A DNA stretch of 64,000 bases, from positions 10,209 through 74,208 of the forward strand of contig DASQDR010000144.1 in the NCBI GenBank assembly GCA_035634055.1. The letters are read 5' to 3'. This DNA comes from JAICTV01 sp035634055. Lineage in GTDB: Bacteria > Planctomycetota > Phycisphaerae > Tepidisphaerales > Tepidisphaeraceae. The notes under the pieces are model-generated. The model saw nothing but the letters and a program-made list of their open reading frames with translations, had not been told where the DNA came from and did no database searches. Each line of letters opens with the position of its first letter. The first letter of the stretch is position 1. A program made the translations under genes and the position numbers. Positions 51,635 to 63,708 of this stretch are shown here, piece after piece.

Positions 51635-54355
51635 CTACGAATTCTCCGGACGGATGTTGCTGATCACGTACATGTTGTCGTTGTAGTCGTAGTTCACGCC
51701 CTGGTAGTCCATCACCATGATGTAGGCGTTGGCCACCAGCGCGCCGTTGGCGTCGCGGAGGGGGTAGAAGCGGATGTGGTGGCCGTAGTTGCCGCCCGGC
51801 TGCTCCTGGGGGTTCTTGGAACTGTCGCTCCACTCCTGGTCGACCGCGAAGCCGAACGCGGTGTTGCCCGGGGTGAAGTTTCCGCCGGCGGCGGCGCCGC
51901 TGCTGGTGGTGGGGAAGAGCGTCTGCGCCTCGGCGCCGGTGGCGGTGAAGACGGTGTTGGTCGCGTTGCTCCCCTTGTTGTGCCACTTGAACGCGGCCAC
52001 CTCGCCCTGCGTGTGGAAGGACGTGAGCTGGCGCACGCTGACCGGCAGGCTGGTGTTGGCGCGGCGCCAGTAGGACGAGAGCACCTCGTCCCCCACCGCC
52101 TGCCGCTTGCCGCCGGTGTTGAGGTTCTGCCCGGCGGAGACGAACGTGGTGCCAAAGCCAAACAGCGTGTTGCCCACCTGCGGGAGGCTGGGCTCGAAGC
52201 CGCCTTCCGGCTTGCGCTGGTGGTAGCCGGCGAGCGCGATCACCTTGGCCGGCTCGTCGGCGTCGTTGGAATTGATGGTGAGGGCGCCGCTCTTCAGGCC
52301 CGTGGTCGAGCTGCCGTTGAACTGCACCAGCACGTCGATGAACTTGCCGGCGCCGACGGTCTGCGCACCAGTGGGCGAGAGGACGCTGAACGGCCCGGTC
52401 ACGCCGATCGACGAGATCGCCAGGGTCGAGCTGCCGCTGTTGCGGATGCGCATCTTCGCCTGCGTGTGGGCGGTGGTGGCGGGGAAGAGCGGGTCGGAGG
52501 TCTGGAACTTGTTGAACGCCAGCCGGTCCGCCGTCGGCAGGCCGTCCAGGTTCTCGGTGCCGATCTCCGGCCCGGCCGCGGCGCTGGTGACGTTATAGAT
52601 GACGCCCACCACGTCCTGGTTGTCCTTGGCCGCCTCGATCTCTTCGACAGCGAAGACGTACGCGTTGGCGACGGCCGAGCCGTCGGGGTTCTTCATCGGG
52701 TAGAAGCGGATGTGCCGCTTGTCCGAAGGGTCGAACGTGTTGAACGCGTCCTCCTGGTACGTCACGCGCACGGAGCTGTCGCTGTTCTTGAAGCCGGGCC
52801 AGACGGTGTAGAGCGCGAACGCGGCCGAGCCGGGATCAAAGGCGGTCGCGCCCTGCGCGACGGGGTTAACGCTCTGCGCGTCGGCGGTGGAGACGGTGAA
52901 CAGCTCGGTGTTCTTGGCCGGCGTGCCCGGCTCGTAGTAGCCGAAGCGCAGGGCGGGGTTGGACGCGACGCCGAACACGTCGAGCAACTGGATGACCACG
53001 TCGCCGCTGCCGGCCTTGCGGAGCTGCTGGAGCAGCACTTCATCGTTCGGGGTCGTCGGCGGATCGTTGAGGAACACGTCGTCCGGATTGGAGTCGCCGA
53101 CGTTCACGGGGATCTGGTAAAGGTCCAGCACGCGCTGGAGCGACGGCTCGAGCTCCCCGCCGGTGCCGGCAGTGGCCAGCCCGCGCAGCGCGACGTTCTT
53201 CACCGGCGTCTTGGGGTCGTCGCTCTCGATCGCGAGCGTGGCGGTCTTCACGCCCAGCGCGGTGCCGGCCGGGGCGGTGAAGGTCAGCTTGAGCGACATC
53301 GACTGCCCCGGCTGGATCGCCTGCGGCAGCCCGTCGGTGGTGCTGACGGTGAACATCGAGGCATCCGGGCCGCTGAGGGTGAGCCCGTTGGCGGGGACGT
53401 TGAGGACGCCGTCGCCCTCGTTGCGGACGGCCACGCCGATGGTCTGCCCGCCGCTGCCGCCGCGCACGTCGTTGAAGGTGCGGCGCGACGCGGTGGTGAT
53501 CTGCCCGCGCGTGGTGACCGGCGTCGGCGCCAGCACGCCGCGCTTGATGCCGAACTGGTCGAACGTGAAGTCGATGCCGGCGCCGTTGTTCTTGTGCTGC
53601 GCCATCACCCCGCCGTAGGCGGACGGGCTGAAGAAGGCGCTGCGCTTGTCGCCCTTGAGGATCAGGGTCGCCGGGAGCTGCTTCACGTCGCCGCTGTTGA
53701 CGCGGTAGAGCGCCCGCACGTAACCGGTGGTCGGGTCGCCGGCGAGGTAGAGGTCGATCGTCTGGATGTCGGAGAACGAGCCGATGTTGTAGACGGTCTG
53801 CGGCAGGTAGTGGCGCACGCCGCTCTTGAACTTCTGCTCGTCGACGAATTGCAGCCCGACCTTTCCGCCCGAGGCGGAGAGGACCAGCTTGACGTAGTTG
53901 TCCTGGTCGGGCCCGAAGAGGATGCCCCCCTGCTCGCTCGCCTCGTTGATCTGCAAGGGTGGGCCGTTGACGCGCGCGCTCATCACCCACGGGCGGCTGG
54001 AGGCGGCGAACGTGGTGGTCAGCGGGTTGACCAGGGTGTTGTCGTTGTCGAAGTTGCTCCCCGCGTCGGCGTTGCCGGTGGTGTAGAGGCGCAGGATCCC
54101 GGCGCCGATCTTCAGGTCGATCAGCCGCGGCTGGTACTCGTCGCCGTTCTTGTTCGGCTGCGCCCAGGTGAAACCGGTGCCCGAGCCGTCGCGGTCGGTC
54201 AGCCCCTGCTTGGAACGGTTGAAGTCCAGCACGAACGGCAGCGGGAAGCCGGCGGTCGGATCACCGGCGAGCAGCCGGCGGTTCTCCAGCGGTTCGATCA
54301 GGGGGCGCGGGGCGATGGCAGCATTGGCGGCGGTACGGGGATGGGGGCAGCGCAT
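51635..54355 (-). CDS. Large LEPR-type secreted protein with choice-of-anchor-like domains
   Basis: 906 residues from ATG 54355. It starts MRCPHPRTAANAAIAPRPLI followed by EPLENRRLLAGDP, the LEPR-XLL motif. Residues about 40-300 form a beta-rich lectin-like module (GFTWAQPNKNGDEYQPRLID, GGILFGPDQDNYVKLVLSAS). Two immunoglobulin-like modules of the choice-of-anchor D/ASPM-SPD2-Hydin type follow (VRNEGDGVLNVPANGLTLSG, IRNSGSSTLAISSIGVTGPF), each ending with SNDADEPAKVIALAG-like strands. Related segments FEPSLPQ/LEPSLQRVL occur twice. The C-terminal segment ends with IMVMDYQGVNYDYNDNMYVI. Probably an extracellular matrix or glycan-binding protein. Upstream Arg-rich codons were rejected as start. 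Confidence 0.85.
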   Translation of the reverse strand: MRCPHPRTAANAAIAPRPLIEPLENRRLLAGDPTAGFPLPFVLDFNRSKQGLTDRDGSGTGFTWAQPNKNGDEYQPRLIDLKIGAGILRLYTTGNADAGSNFDNDNTLVNPLTTTFAASSRPWVMSARVNGPPLQINEASEQGGILFGPDQDNYVKLVLSASGGKVGLQFVDEQKFKSGVRHYLPQTVYNIGSFSDIQTIDLYLAGDPTTGYVRALYRVNSGDVKQLPATLILKGDKRSAFFSPSAYGGVMAQHKNNGAGIDFTFDQFGIKRGVLAPTPVTTRGQITTASRRTFNDVRGGSGGQTIGVAVRNEGDGVLNVPANGLTLSGPDASMFTVSTTDGLPQAIQPGQSMSLKLTFTAPAGTALGVKTATLAIESDDPKTPVKNVALRGLATAGTGGELEPSLQRVLDLYQIPVNVGDSNPDDVFLNDPPTTPNDEVLLQQLRKAGSGDVVIQLLDVFGVASNPALRFGYYEPGTPAKNTELFTVSTADAQSVNPVAQGATAFDPGSAAFALYTVWPGFKNSDSSVRVTYQEDAFNTFDPSDKRHIRFYPMKNPDGSAVANAYVFAVEEIEAAKDNQDVVGVIYNVTSAAAGPEIGTENLDGLPTADRLAFNKFQTSDPLFPATTAHTQAKMRIRNSGSSTLAISSIGVTGPFSVLSPTGAQTVGAGKFIDVLVQFNGSSTTGLKSGALTINSNDADEPAKVIALAGYHQRKPEGGFEPSLPQVGNTLFGFGTTFVSAGQNLNTGGKRQAVGDEVLSSYWRRANTSLPVSVRQLTSFHTQGEVAAFKWHNKGSNATNTVFTATGAEAQTLFPTTSSGAAAGGNFTPGNTAFGFAVDQEWSDSSKNPQEQPGGNYGHHIRFYPLRDANGALVANAYIMVMDYQGVNYDYNDNMYVISNIRPENS

Positions 54356-54717
54356 CAGGCAACGTCTCCCGAGAAAAAAACGTGAAGGTGGCCGGCCGAT
54401 CCGGGCGTCACCACTTCGTGATCGGCCAAAGATCCCATCCCTGCGGCCCGACGAAGCGGAGGGGCATCTTAGCACGCTCGTGCGCGACCGACCAACGCCC
54501 AAAGGGGACCCGGCCGCCGCGCGTCGGCCGTGCCGTGGTCGCACCCTCGTCGCATCCTCGTCGCTCCCTCGTCGCACCCCCGTCGCTCCGTCCGCGTGGA
54601 GGGACGACGCATCGCGCCGCGCGTTTCCCCCAAATCCGCTGTTTTGCACGGTTTGACGAAGCGGGCGCGCGGACGTATTGATTCGCCCTTTCGTCCCCGC
54701 ACCGTTACGGAGCTTAC
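54356..54717. other. Divergent intergenic region between surface protein and proS
   Basis: No gene supported. Contains an 11-bp tandem array (separate entry) and a rather AT-rich stretch near 54665-54700 that probably holds the proS promoter. Confidence 0.4.
54538..54596 (-). repeat. 11-bp tandem repeat upstream of the surface-protein gene
   Basis: On the minus strand about four units GCGACGAGGxx (variants GCGACGAGGGA, GCGACGAGGAT, GCGACGAGGGT), spaced one helical turn, about 180 bp before the surface-protein start. Confidence 0.6.
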
Positions 54718-56544
54718 ATGCGCTGGAGCCAGACGCTCATCCCGACCACCAAGGAGACCCCGGCCGACGCCAAGATCGTCAGCCACCAGCTCATGCTGCG
54801 CGCCGGGCTGATCCGGCAGCTTACGGCGGGGGTTTACGACTTCCTGCCGCTGGGGTTGCGCTCGCTCCAGAAGGCGGCGGCGATCGTGCGCGAGGAGATG
54901 AACCGCATCGGCGGCGCCGAGGTGCTGCTGCCGGCGATGAACCCCATCGAGCTGTGGCAGCGCACCGGCCGCGAACAGCAGTACGGTGGGCTGATGTTCC
55001 GCCTGAAGGACCAGCACGGCCGCTCCAGCGTGCTCGCTCCCACGCACGAGGAAGTCATCACCGAACTGGTCGGCGCGTACGTCAATTCGTACAAGCAGCT
55101 CCCGCTGACGCTCTACCAGATCCAGACCAAGTTCCGCGACGAGGAGCGCCCCCGCTTCGGGCTGCTGCGCGTGCGCGAGTTCCTGATGAAGGACGCCTAC
55201 AGCTTCCACGCCGGCGTGGACTCGCTGAACAAGACCTACGACGACATGTACGCGGCGTACCAGCGGATCTTCACCCGCTGCGGATTGCCGTTCGTGATCG
55301 TCGAAGCCGAGAGCGGCCCGATCGGCGGCAGCGCCAGCCACGAGTTCATGTCCGCCTGCGAGGCCGGCGAGGACATCATCGTCACCAGCGACAAGGGCAA
55401 CTACGCCGCCAACGTGGAGAAGGCCGAGATCGGCGACCGCCCGCACAACCTCGCCGCCGAGCCGACGGGCGCGCTGGAGAAGGTCCACACGCCCAACCTG
55501 CCCGGGATCGAGGACGTCGGCAAGTTCATGAAGGTCAAGCCGAAGAACATGCTCAAGACGCTGGTGTTTCAGGTTTCAGGGTTCGGAGTTCCGGGTTCGG
55601 GTGAGGACGGCGACGCTCCTTCTTCACCCGACACCCGACATCCGAAACCCGAAACCCGATTCGCATGGGTCGTGGCGGTCGTTCGCGGCGACCACGACGT
55701 GAACGAGGCGAAGCTGAAGAAGGCGGCAAAGGCATCCTTCGACATCGACGAGATCACGATGCTCGACACGCCCGAGGTTCGCGCCACGTGGGCGATCGGT
55801 TTCGTCGGCCCGGACGCGGCCGTGAAGCGCGCCGACACGGTCGTCGTCGTCGACCCCGATGCCGCGCAAGGCGGGTTCTGGCTGACCGGCGCGAACGAGG
55901 TGGATTACCACGTCAAGCACTTCAACTGGACGCGCGACGCCGGCGACGCGATCAACGATCCGAAGAAGCTCGCCGTCGCCGACATCCGCAACGCCGCCGC
56001 CGGCGACCCGTCGCCGAAGAACGACGGCGGCGTGCTCCAGGCGCGGCGCGGCATCGAGATCGGGCACGTCTTCAAGCTCGGCACGCGCTACTCCGAGCAG
56101 CTCGACGCCACGGTGCTGGACGACAAGGGGCAGAGCAACCCGATCATCATGGGGTGCTACGGCATCGGCATCGGCCGGATCCTCATCGCCGCCATCGAGG
56201 CGCTGCACGACGACAAGGGCATCGTCTGGCCGGCGGCGATCGCGCCGTACAGCGTGGTCATCACCCCGATCAAGTACGAGGGGGACGTGAAGGAGGCGGC
56301 CGACCTGCTTTACCTCCAGCTCACCGGGGCGGGCGTGGACGTGATCCTCGACGACCGCGACGCCCGCCCGGGCTTCAAGTTCGCCGACGCCGACCTGATC
56401 GGCTTCCCCGTCCGCATCAACGTCGGCGACCGCGGGTTGAAGGAGGGCAAGGTCGAGGTGAAGGCGCGCAGGGATGCGGAGCCGACGATGGTCGCCGTCG
56501 ACGCGGTGCCGGAGCACGTGCGGCAGTTGCTCGTCCGATCCTGA
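54718..56544 (+). CDS. proS: Prolyl-tRNA synthetase with a repeat-encoded insertion
   Basis: 608 residues, bacterial type. Class II motif 1 (AAAIVREEMNRIGGAEVLLP), motif 2 (KFRDEERPRFGLLRVREFLM), a YbaK-like editing insert in the middle (EIGDRPHNLAAEPTG... LKKAAKASFDIDEITMLDTP), motif 3 (YGIGIGRILIAAIEALHD) and the C-terminal anticodon domain. It charges tRNA-Pro. Oddity: residues about 283-315, within the editing domain after KPKNMLKTLVFQ, are encoded by a palindromic repeat and read GFGVPGSGEDGDAPSSPDTR followed by HPKPETR, where homologues have a short turn. Thirteen of these residues also occur in LeuS. Confidence 0.95.
   Translation: MRWSQTLIPTTKETPADAKIVSHQLMLRAGLIRQLTAGVYDFLPLGLRSLQKAAAIVREEMNRIGGAEVLLPAMNPIELWQRTGREQQYGGLMFRLKDQHGRSSVLAPTHEEVITELVGAYVNSYKQLPLTLYQIQTKFRDEERPRFGLLRVREFLMKDAYSFHAGVDSLNKTYDDMYAAYQRIFTRCGLPFVIVEAESGPIGGSASHEFMSACEAGEDIIVTSDKGNYAANVEKAEIGDRPHNLAAEPTGALEKVHTPNLPGIEDVGKFMKVKPKNMLKTLVFQVSGFGVPGSGEDGDAPSSPDTRHPKPETRFAWVVAVVRGDHDVNEAKLKKAAKASFDIDEITMLDTPEVRATWAIGFVGPDAAVKRADTVVVVDPDAAQGGFWLTGANEVDYHVKHFNWTRDAGDAINDPKKLAVADIRNAAAGDPSPKNDGGVLQARRGIEIGHVFKLGTRYSEQLDATVLDDKGQSNPIIMGCYGIGIGRILIAAIEALHDDKGIVWPAAIAPYSVVITPIKYEGDVKEAADLLYLQLTGAGVDVILDDRDARPGFKFADADLIGFPVRINVGDRGLKEGKVEVKARRDAEPTMVAVDAVPEHVRQLLVRS
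55566..55662. repeat. GTTTCGGGTGTCGGG-type repeat inside proS
   Basis: GTTTCAGGGTTCGGAGTTCC...GGGTTCGGGT faces TCACCCGACACCCGACATCC to GAAACCCGA. Imperfect inverted repeat in frame with proS, related to the one in leuS at 58313-58452. Confidence 0.85.
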
Positions 56545-56617
56545 GACGAATGTGGCGGACACGCCCGGGCGCGGCGCTCGATGGCGCGATCGCGGCGGCC
56601 CCTCGGGGATTACCTCC

Positions 56618-57184
56618 ATGCGCAAGCTGGTCCTGATCAAGCACGCCAGCCCGCTCGTCGTGCCGGGGACGCCGCCGGAGCGGTGGCAGTTGTCGGACAA
56701 GGGGCGTGAGAGCTGCGCCGCGCTGGCGGAGGCGGTCCGGCCGCACGCGCCTGGCGTGATCGTCGCGTCGGAGGAACCGAAGGCGACCGAGACGGCAGAA
56801 CTCGTCGCACAGGCGCTGGCGGTGCCGGTGGAGACGGCGCCGGGGCTGCACGAGCACGACCGGTCGAACGTCCCGCACATGCGCCCGGGGGAGTTCATCT
56901 CGCACGTCGAGCTCTTCTTCCGCCGTCCGCGCGAGCTGGTGCTCGGCCGCGAGTCGGCCGAGCAGTGCGCGCAGCGGTTCGAGCAGGCGGTCGACGCGGT
57001 GCTGTCGCGCCACGCGGAGCAGAGCGTGGCGATCGTGACGCACGGCACGGTGCTGGCGCTGTTCGTCGCGCGGCACGGCGACCGCAAGCCGTTCGAGCTG
57101 TGGCGCGAGCTCGGCCTACCGTCGCTGGTGGTCATGTCCCTGCCCGACCGCCGCGTGGAGACGGTCGTCCCGCGCATCGCCTGA
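56618..57184 (+). CDS. Histidine phosphatase superfamily protein
   Basis: 188 residues from ATG 56618 (MRKLVLIKHASPLVVPGTPP). The catalytic motif reads KHA where the family has RHG/RHA; LSDKGRESCAALAEAV, VASEEPKATETAELVAQALA and the second His SVAIVTHGTVLALFVARHGD are in place. With Lys instead of the phosphate-binding Arg, the activity may be reduced or altered, although His is kept. Small-phosphomonoesterase or SixA-like role; substrate unknown. Lies 73 bp after proS. Confidence 0.82.
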   Translation: MRKLVLIKHASPLVVPGTPPERWQLSDKGRESCAALAEAVRPHAPGVIVASEEPKATETAELVAQALAVPVETAPGLHEHDRSNVPHMRPGEFISHVELFFRRPRELVLGRESAEQCAQRFEQAVDAVLSRHAEQSVAIVTHGTVLALFVARHGDRKPFELWRELGLPSLVVMSLPDRRVETVVPRIA

Positions 57185-57218
57185 GGCAATTTGCCGCTCT
57201 CGACCCGCCGGCGCGGGT

Positions 57219-57785
57219 TCACTCGAACGCCAGCATGTTCTCATGCGTGCCGCGCTCGCTGAGGTGTTGGGTGACGAGGTCGGGGTAGCTGGAGGTGATC
57301 GGCGTCAGGTGGGTCAGGCCCAGCTTGCCGCAGAGGCGCATGACCTCCGCGTCGGACGTGGACTCGATCTCCACGAACGACCCCAGGCCCGGGAGCGTGT
57401 CGAGCTCGATGGTGGCGCGCTCGAGCGTCCACGTTTCCCGCTGCTTCTCGAACCCCAGGTTGCGCGCGAAGCCCAGGCGGGCGAGCAGGTCGATCGCCGA
57501 CGATGCCGAATCCACCGTCAGCTCGATCTCTTCCCGCCGCTTCACCGGCCCCTCGGCGCGCGGGCCTTTGAAGGTGACGGCCAGCGTCTCGCGGTTGGTG
57601 ACGAGGTCGCGGCTGCGCCGCAGGCGCAGCCCGCGGTCGCTCGCCAGCAGCGCGCGGTCGGGCGTGTCGAAGAAGATGTTGGTCTCGGCGACCTCCCCCA
57701 CCCGCTTGGCCGACAGCGATTTGAGCTTCTCGCGGATCGGGGCCAGGTCGTCCACCTTCAGCTTGATTTCGATTTCGACGGGCAT
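57219..57785 (-). CDS. CYTH-domain protein (class IV adenylate cyclase/thiamine triphosphatase family)
   Basis: 188 residues from ATG 57785 with the CYTH signature EIEIKLKVDD at the start, EVAETNIFFDTPDRALLASD, GLRLRRSRD, AVTFKGPRAEG, VKRREEIE and ELDTLPGLGSFVEIE. The charged residues line a tunnel that binds triphosphates. Members are class IV adenylate cyclases or triphosphatases; which one cannot be told. It follows leuS by 44 bp on the same strand. Confidence 0.9.
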   Translation of the reverse strand: MPVEIEIKLKVDDLAPIREKLKSLSAKRVGEVAETNIFFDTPDRALLASDRGLRLRRSRDLVTNRETLAVTFKGPRAEGPVKRREEIELTVDSASSAIDLLARLGFARNLGFEKQRETWTLERATIELDTLPGLGSFVEIESTSDAEVMRLCGKLGLTHLTPITSSYPDLVTQHLSERGTHENMLAFE

Positions 57786-57829
57786 GGTTTTGGAACGTCC
57801 TGGAATCGCGCTTCCTCGCTCGACAGTCT

Positions 57830-60907
<3,078 letters not shown>

Positions 60908-61028
60908 GGGGACGAATCATATCGGCGGGCCGCGCCGGCGGAAGGGTCGGACGGTCCGATAACCGCGCGCGCCGCGCCGGTCGCGAAGATTTTCTCCATC
61001 GTCGCGCCCCGCCGTTCCGATAACGCAA

Positions 61029-61451
61029 GTGGACAGCGAGGCGACACTCGCGCGGAAGGATGCTTGCAAGATGACCCTGTTGATGGACGAGCTTCTCGGC
61101 GAGGAAACGGATGTCCCGGTGGAAGCGGCCGAGCGGCGCCGCGGGCTGCGCGTCCCCCAGGCGCGGCCGGTGAAGGTCTACGACGCGTCGGAAGCGAAGT
61201 ATTTCGGCGGGCAGACCGCCGACGTCAGCGCGACCGGGCTGCGCATCCAGCTCCCGGCGTCGGCGGCGGTCGAGCCGGGGAAGGTGGTCGGCGTTCACGT
61301 CGGGCTCACCTCCGCCGGCAGCGCGCTGCCCAACCGCCGGCAGATGATCCCCGCCCGCGTGGTCTGGGTCGACCGCTCCTTCACCCGCGGGCACGTGCTG
61401 GCGGGGATCGAGTTCATCACCAGCATCGCCGCGCACCTGGACGCCGCCTGA
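61029..61451 (+). CDS. PilZ-domain protein
   Basis: 140 residues, GTG start (an ATG at 61071 is also possible). PilZ pattern: RRRGLRVPQARPVKVYDASE (with the c-di-GMP-binding RxxxR near its start), FGGQTADVSATGLRIQLPAS (D/NxSxxG motif) and GHVLAGIEFITSIAAHLDAA. Probably a cyclic-di-GMP receptor controlling motility or surface behaviour. Standalone gene, divergent from leuS. Confidence 0.85.
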   Translation: MDSEATLARKDACKMTLLMDELLGEETDVPVEAAERRRGLRVPQARPVKVYDASEAKYFGGQTADVSATGLRIQLPASAAVEPGKVVGVHVGLTSAGSALPNRRQMIPARVVWVDRSFTRGHVLAGIEFITSIAAHLDAA

Positions 61452-61613
61452 CGGCGGGCGCGCAGGTGGCCGCCGCCGCGAGCGCGGCGCAGCCCACGGG
61501 TCACCGCCGCCAACACCAGCGCGGCATGACGCGACACGCGTGACGCCGCCGCAGCGCGCGCCGGCCGCATCGACCGGTTGTGACGGATGCGCCGCAATGA
61601 ATCTCTCTTGGCA

Positions 61614-61650
61614 GGGCCCGCGGGCGGCGATCCGCGGGCCCTTCTTTTTT
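61614..61650 (+). terminator. Intrinsic terminator
   Basis: GGGCCCGCGG (61614-61623), an 8-nt loop and CCGCGGGCCC (61632-61641) form a perfect 10-bp GC stem followed by TTCTTTTTT. This is the clearest Rho-independent terminator in the window. It lies 163 bp after the PilZ gene and just before the RsbU-type gene. Confidence 0.9.
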
Positions 61651-61679
61651 GCCACCATCCCGCCGTGCCGCCCCGCCGC

Positions 61680-61685
61680 TAGAAT
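61680..61685 (+). promoter_or_regulatory. TAGAAT -10-like element
   Basis: TAGAAT 28 bp before the GTG start of the phosphatase gene and 30 bp after the terminator. No convincing -35, so confidence is limited. Confidence 0.35.
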
Positions 61686-61712
61686 CGACCCGGCACGGGA
61701 GAGTTTCGACGC

Positions 61713-63506
61713 GTGGAAAAAGCCGCAAGACGTTTCGCCGGTTGGGTCCTGGCCATCCACGTGATGGTCTTCGTCCTGCTCGTGGTGATCGTCGCCGTCG
61801 CCTCGCGCGAGGTCTACAGCAACGCCCGCGCGCAGGCGCTGGGACAGGTGCGCGTGCGGCAGGAGCTGCTGGCGGCCCAGACCGCGCGCGGGATCGAGGC
61901 GTTCTATCGCAACGTCATCGACCAGCTTCGGACCCAGCAGCGCGCCGACCCGCTGAACCTCGACGTGACCGCGCTGGTCTGGGACCAGTTGCGCGGGCAG
62001 GCGACGCACCTGGTGACGCTGGACGCGCGCACCCGCGCGGTGATCAACGTCAGGAGCGAGGGCCGCGACCCCCTGCCGCCAGCAATCGCCGAGCAGCTCA
62101 CGCAGGCGTTCGCCGCTCCCGCCGCTCCCGCCGCCGCCGCCCCCGCCGCCGCTGGCAGGCCCGGCGTGCGCGTCCTTGAGACCCCCGCCGGCCCGACCGT
62201 CTTGGCCGCCGCCCCGGCGCGCGACCGGCTGCTCGTGGCGGTCGTACCGCTCCGATCGGTCGAGAGCCGCTTTCTCAACGACCTCAATCAGCCCGAGCAC
62301 ATGGCCGCCATGCTGCTCGACGAGCGGATGCGCACCTTGTCCGCCGACGACAAGCGGCTCATCGGGCTCGACGTCACCGCCGAGCAGCCGGACCCGCGCG
62401 TGCGCGACGTCGCCCGTGACGACCTGCGTCGCGGCGAGCGCGTCACCCGCGAGTTCCTCCGCCCGATGACCATCGGCCGCGTCACCCTCGACCCCTCCAT
62501 GGTCACCGCGCAGCCGGTGGACCTGCCCGACGGAAAACGCTGGTGGCTCATCGTCTCCTCCAGCCTGTCCGAGGTGGACCAGGCGCTGGGGCAGTTCCTT
62601 CGCCGCTCGATCATCGGCGCGGTTCTGGTGATCGCGGCGATGACGGCGGTGCTGGTCTCCACGTCCGTGCAGACCATCCGCGGGCGGCTGCGGCTCGAGC
62701 GGTTGCAGCACGAGCTGATCAACCGCGAGCTCGCCCAGGCGCGCGAGATCCAGCTCGCGTGGCTCCCCGAGCGCCAGGAGAGCCAGGTGCGCGTCGACGT
62801 CGCCGCCGTCAACCGCCCCGCCAGCCACATCAGCGGCGACTTCTACAACTGGTTCGAGCTGCACGACGGGCGGGTGGTGATCGTCGTCGGCGACGTCACC
62901 GGGCACGGGCTGCCGGCGGCGTTCCTCATGGCGACCACGCAACTGCTGGTGCGCATGACCATCGACCGCGTCGGCGACCCCGGCACCGCGCTGCGCGAGG
63001 TCAACCGCCAGCTCTGCACGCACGTGTTCAGCGGGCAGTTCGTCACCATGCTGGTGGCCGTCCTGGACCCGCGGCGGAACGTGATTGAGATCGCCAACGC
63101 CGGCCACCCGCCGCCGCTGATCGGCAGCGGCGCCGACTTCGCCCCGCTGCCGCTGGAGCCGCAGTTGGTGCTGGCGGTGGACCAGGACGTGGAGTACCGG
63201 ACTCAACGGTTCGAGCTGCCGCCCGGCGCTAGCCTGCTCTTCTACACCGACGGCATCACCGACGTGCAGTCCCCCGCCGGCGACCGCCTGTACATCGAGG
63301 GCCTCGCCAAGAGCCTCTACGGCCGCTTCGACACCGCCACCGCCCTGGTGGCGGCCGCCATGGACGCCGTGGACGCCTTCCGCGTCGGCCGCGACGCCAC
63401 CGACGATCTCACCCTGGTCGCCCTGCACCTCGCCCGCGACCCCGTCCCCACCGCCCCCGCCACCGCCGCCCCATCGGAATCCCCCCTCGCCACCCCCTCA
63501 GCTTGA
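61713..63506 (+). CDS. RsbU/SpoIIE-type serine phosphatase with extracytoplasmic sensor
   Basis: 597 residues, GTG start. A first membrane helix (residues 10-31, AGWVLAIHVMVFVLLVVIVA) is followed by a roughly 260-residue extracytoplasmic sensor region with an Ala/Pro-rich stretch. The second helix is at about 296-318 (RSIIGAVLVIAAMTAVLVST). A coiled linker (LRLERLQHELINRELAQARE) leads to a PP2C-type SpoIIE domain: ASHISGDFYNWFELHDGRVV, VGDVTGHGLPAAFLMATTQL, EIANAGHPPPLIGSGADFAP and LFYTDGITDVQSPAGDRLYI. The Asp pair (SGDFY, VGDVTGHG) binds metal. It probably dephosphorylates an anti-sigma antagonist in a partner-switching pathway; no partner gene lies nearby. Confidence 0.93.
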   Translation: MEKAARRFAGWVLAIHVMVFVLLVVIVAVASREVYSNARAQALGQVRVRQELLAAQTARGIEAFYRNVIDQLRTQQRADPLNLDVTALVWDQLRGQATHLVTLDARTRAVINVRSEGRDPLPPAIAEQLTQAFAAPAAPAAAAPAAAGRPGVRVLETPAGPTVLAAAPARDRLLVAVVPLRSVESRFLNDLNQPEHMAAMLLDERMRTLSADDKRLIGLDVTAEQPDPRVRDVARDDLRRGERVTREFLRPMTIGRVTLDPSMVTAQPVDLPDGKRWWLIVSSSLSEVDQALGQFLRRSIIGAVLVIAAMTAVLVSTSVQTIRGRLRLERLQHELINRELAQAREIQLAWLPERQESQVRVDVAAVNRPASHISGDFYNWFELHDGRVVIVVGDVTGHGLPAAFLMATTQLLVRMTIDRVGDPGTALREVNRQLCTHVFSGQFVTMLVAVLDPRRNVIEIANAGHPPPLIGSGADFAPLPLEPQLVLAVDQDVEYRTQRFELPPGASLLFYTDGITDVQSPAGDRLYIEGLAKSLYGRFDTATALVAAAMDAVDAFRVGRDATDDLTLVALHLARDPVPTAPATAAPSESPLATPSA

Positions 63507-63547
63507 CACCCAAACCTCCCCGGCTACACTCGGCTATCCCGACCACC

Positions 63548-63618
63548 GGGGCCATAGTGAAATGGGATCACGCGACCATGGCATGGTTGAATTTGGGGTT
63601 CAAATCCCCATGGCTCCA
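63548..63618 (+). tRNA. tRNA-Ala (anticodon GGC)
   Basis: Cloverleaf read by eye. The acceptor stem GGGGCCA pairs with TGGCTCC and includes the G3-T70 wobble, the alanine identity determinant. The D stem is GTGA/TCAC with a 7-nt loop. The anticodon stem CGACC/GGTTG carries the loop ATGGCAT (anticodon GGC). A 4-nt variable region is followed by the T stem TGGGG/CCCCA with loop TTCAAAT. Discriminator base A; CCA is not encoded. Standing alone, 41 bp after the phosphatase gene. Confidence 0.93.
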
Positions 63619-63682
63619 TTTAAAATGCAGGCAGACAGAGGCGGTTAGCCAACAATTCTGCCAACAATAGCCTCGACTCACT

Positions 63683-63708
63683 GGCCCGGGTGCGATAGCG
63701 TCCGGGCC
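63683..63708 (+). promoter_or_regulatory. Hairpin abutting the start codon of the integrase-like gene
   Basis: GGCCCGG (63683-63689) pairs with CCGGGCC (63702-63708), with an inner GC pair and a short loop. The stem ends exactly at the ATG at 63709, so no ribosome site is free between them. It may limit translation or mark a recombination-site arm. Confidence 0.5.

Noticed and set aside
61452..61610. Possible small RNA before the strong terminator
   Set aside because: The terminator is real, but no promoter or conserved structure is visible between the PilZ gene and it; it more simply ends the PilZ transcript.
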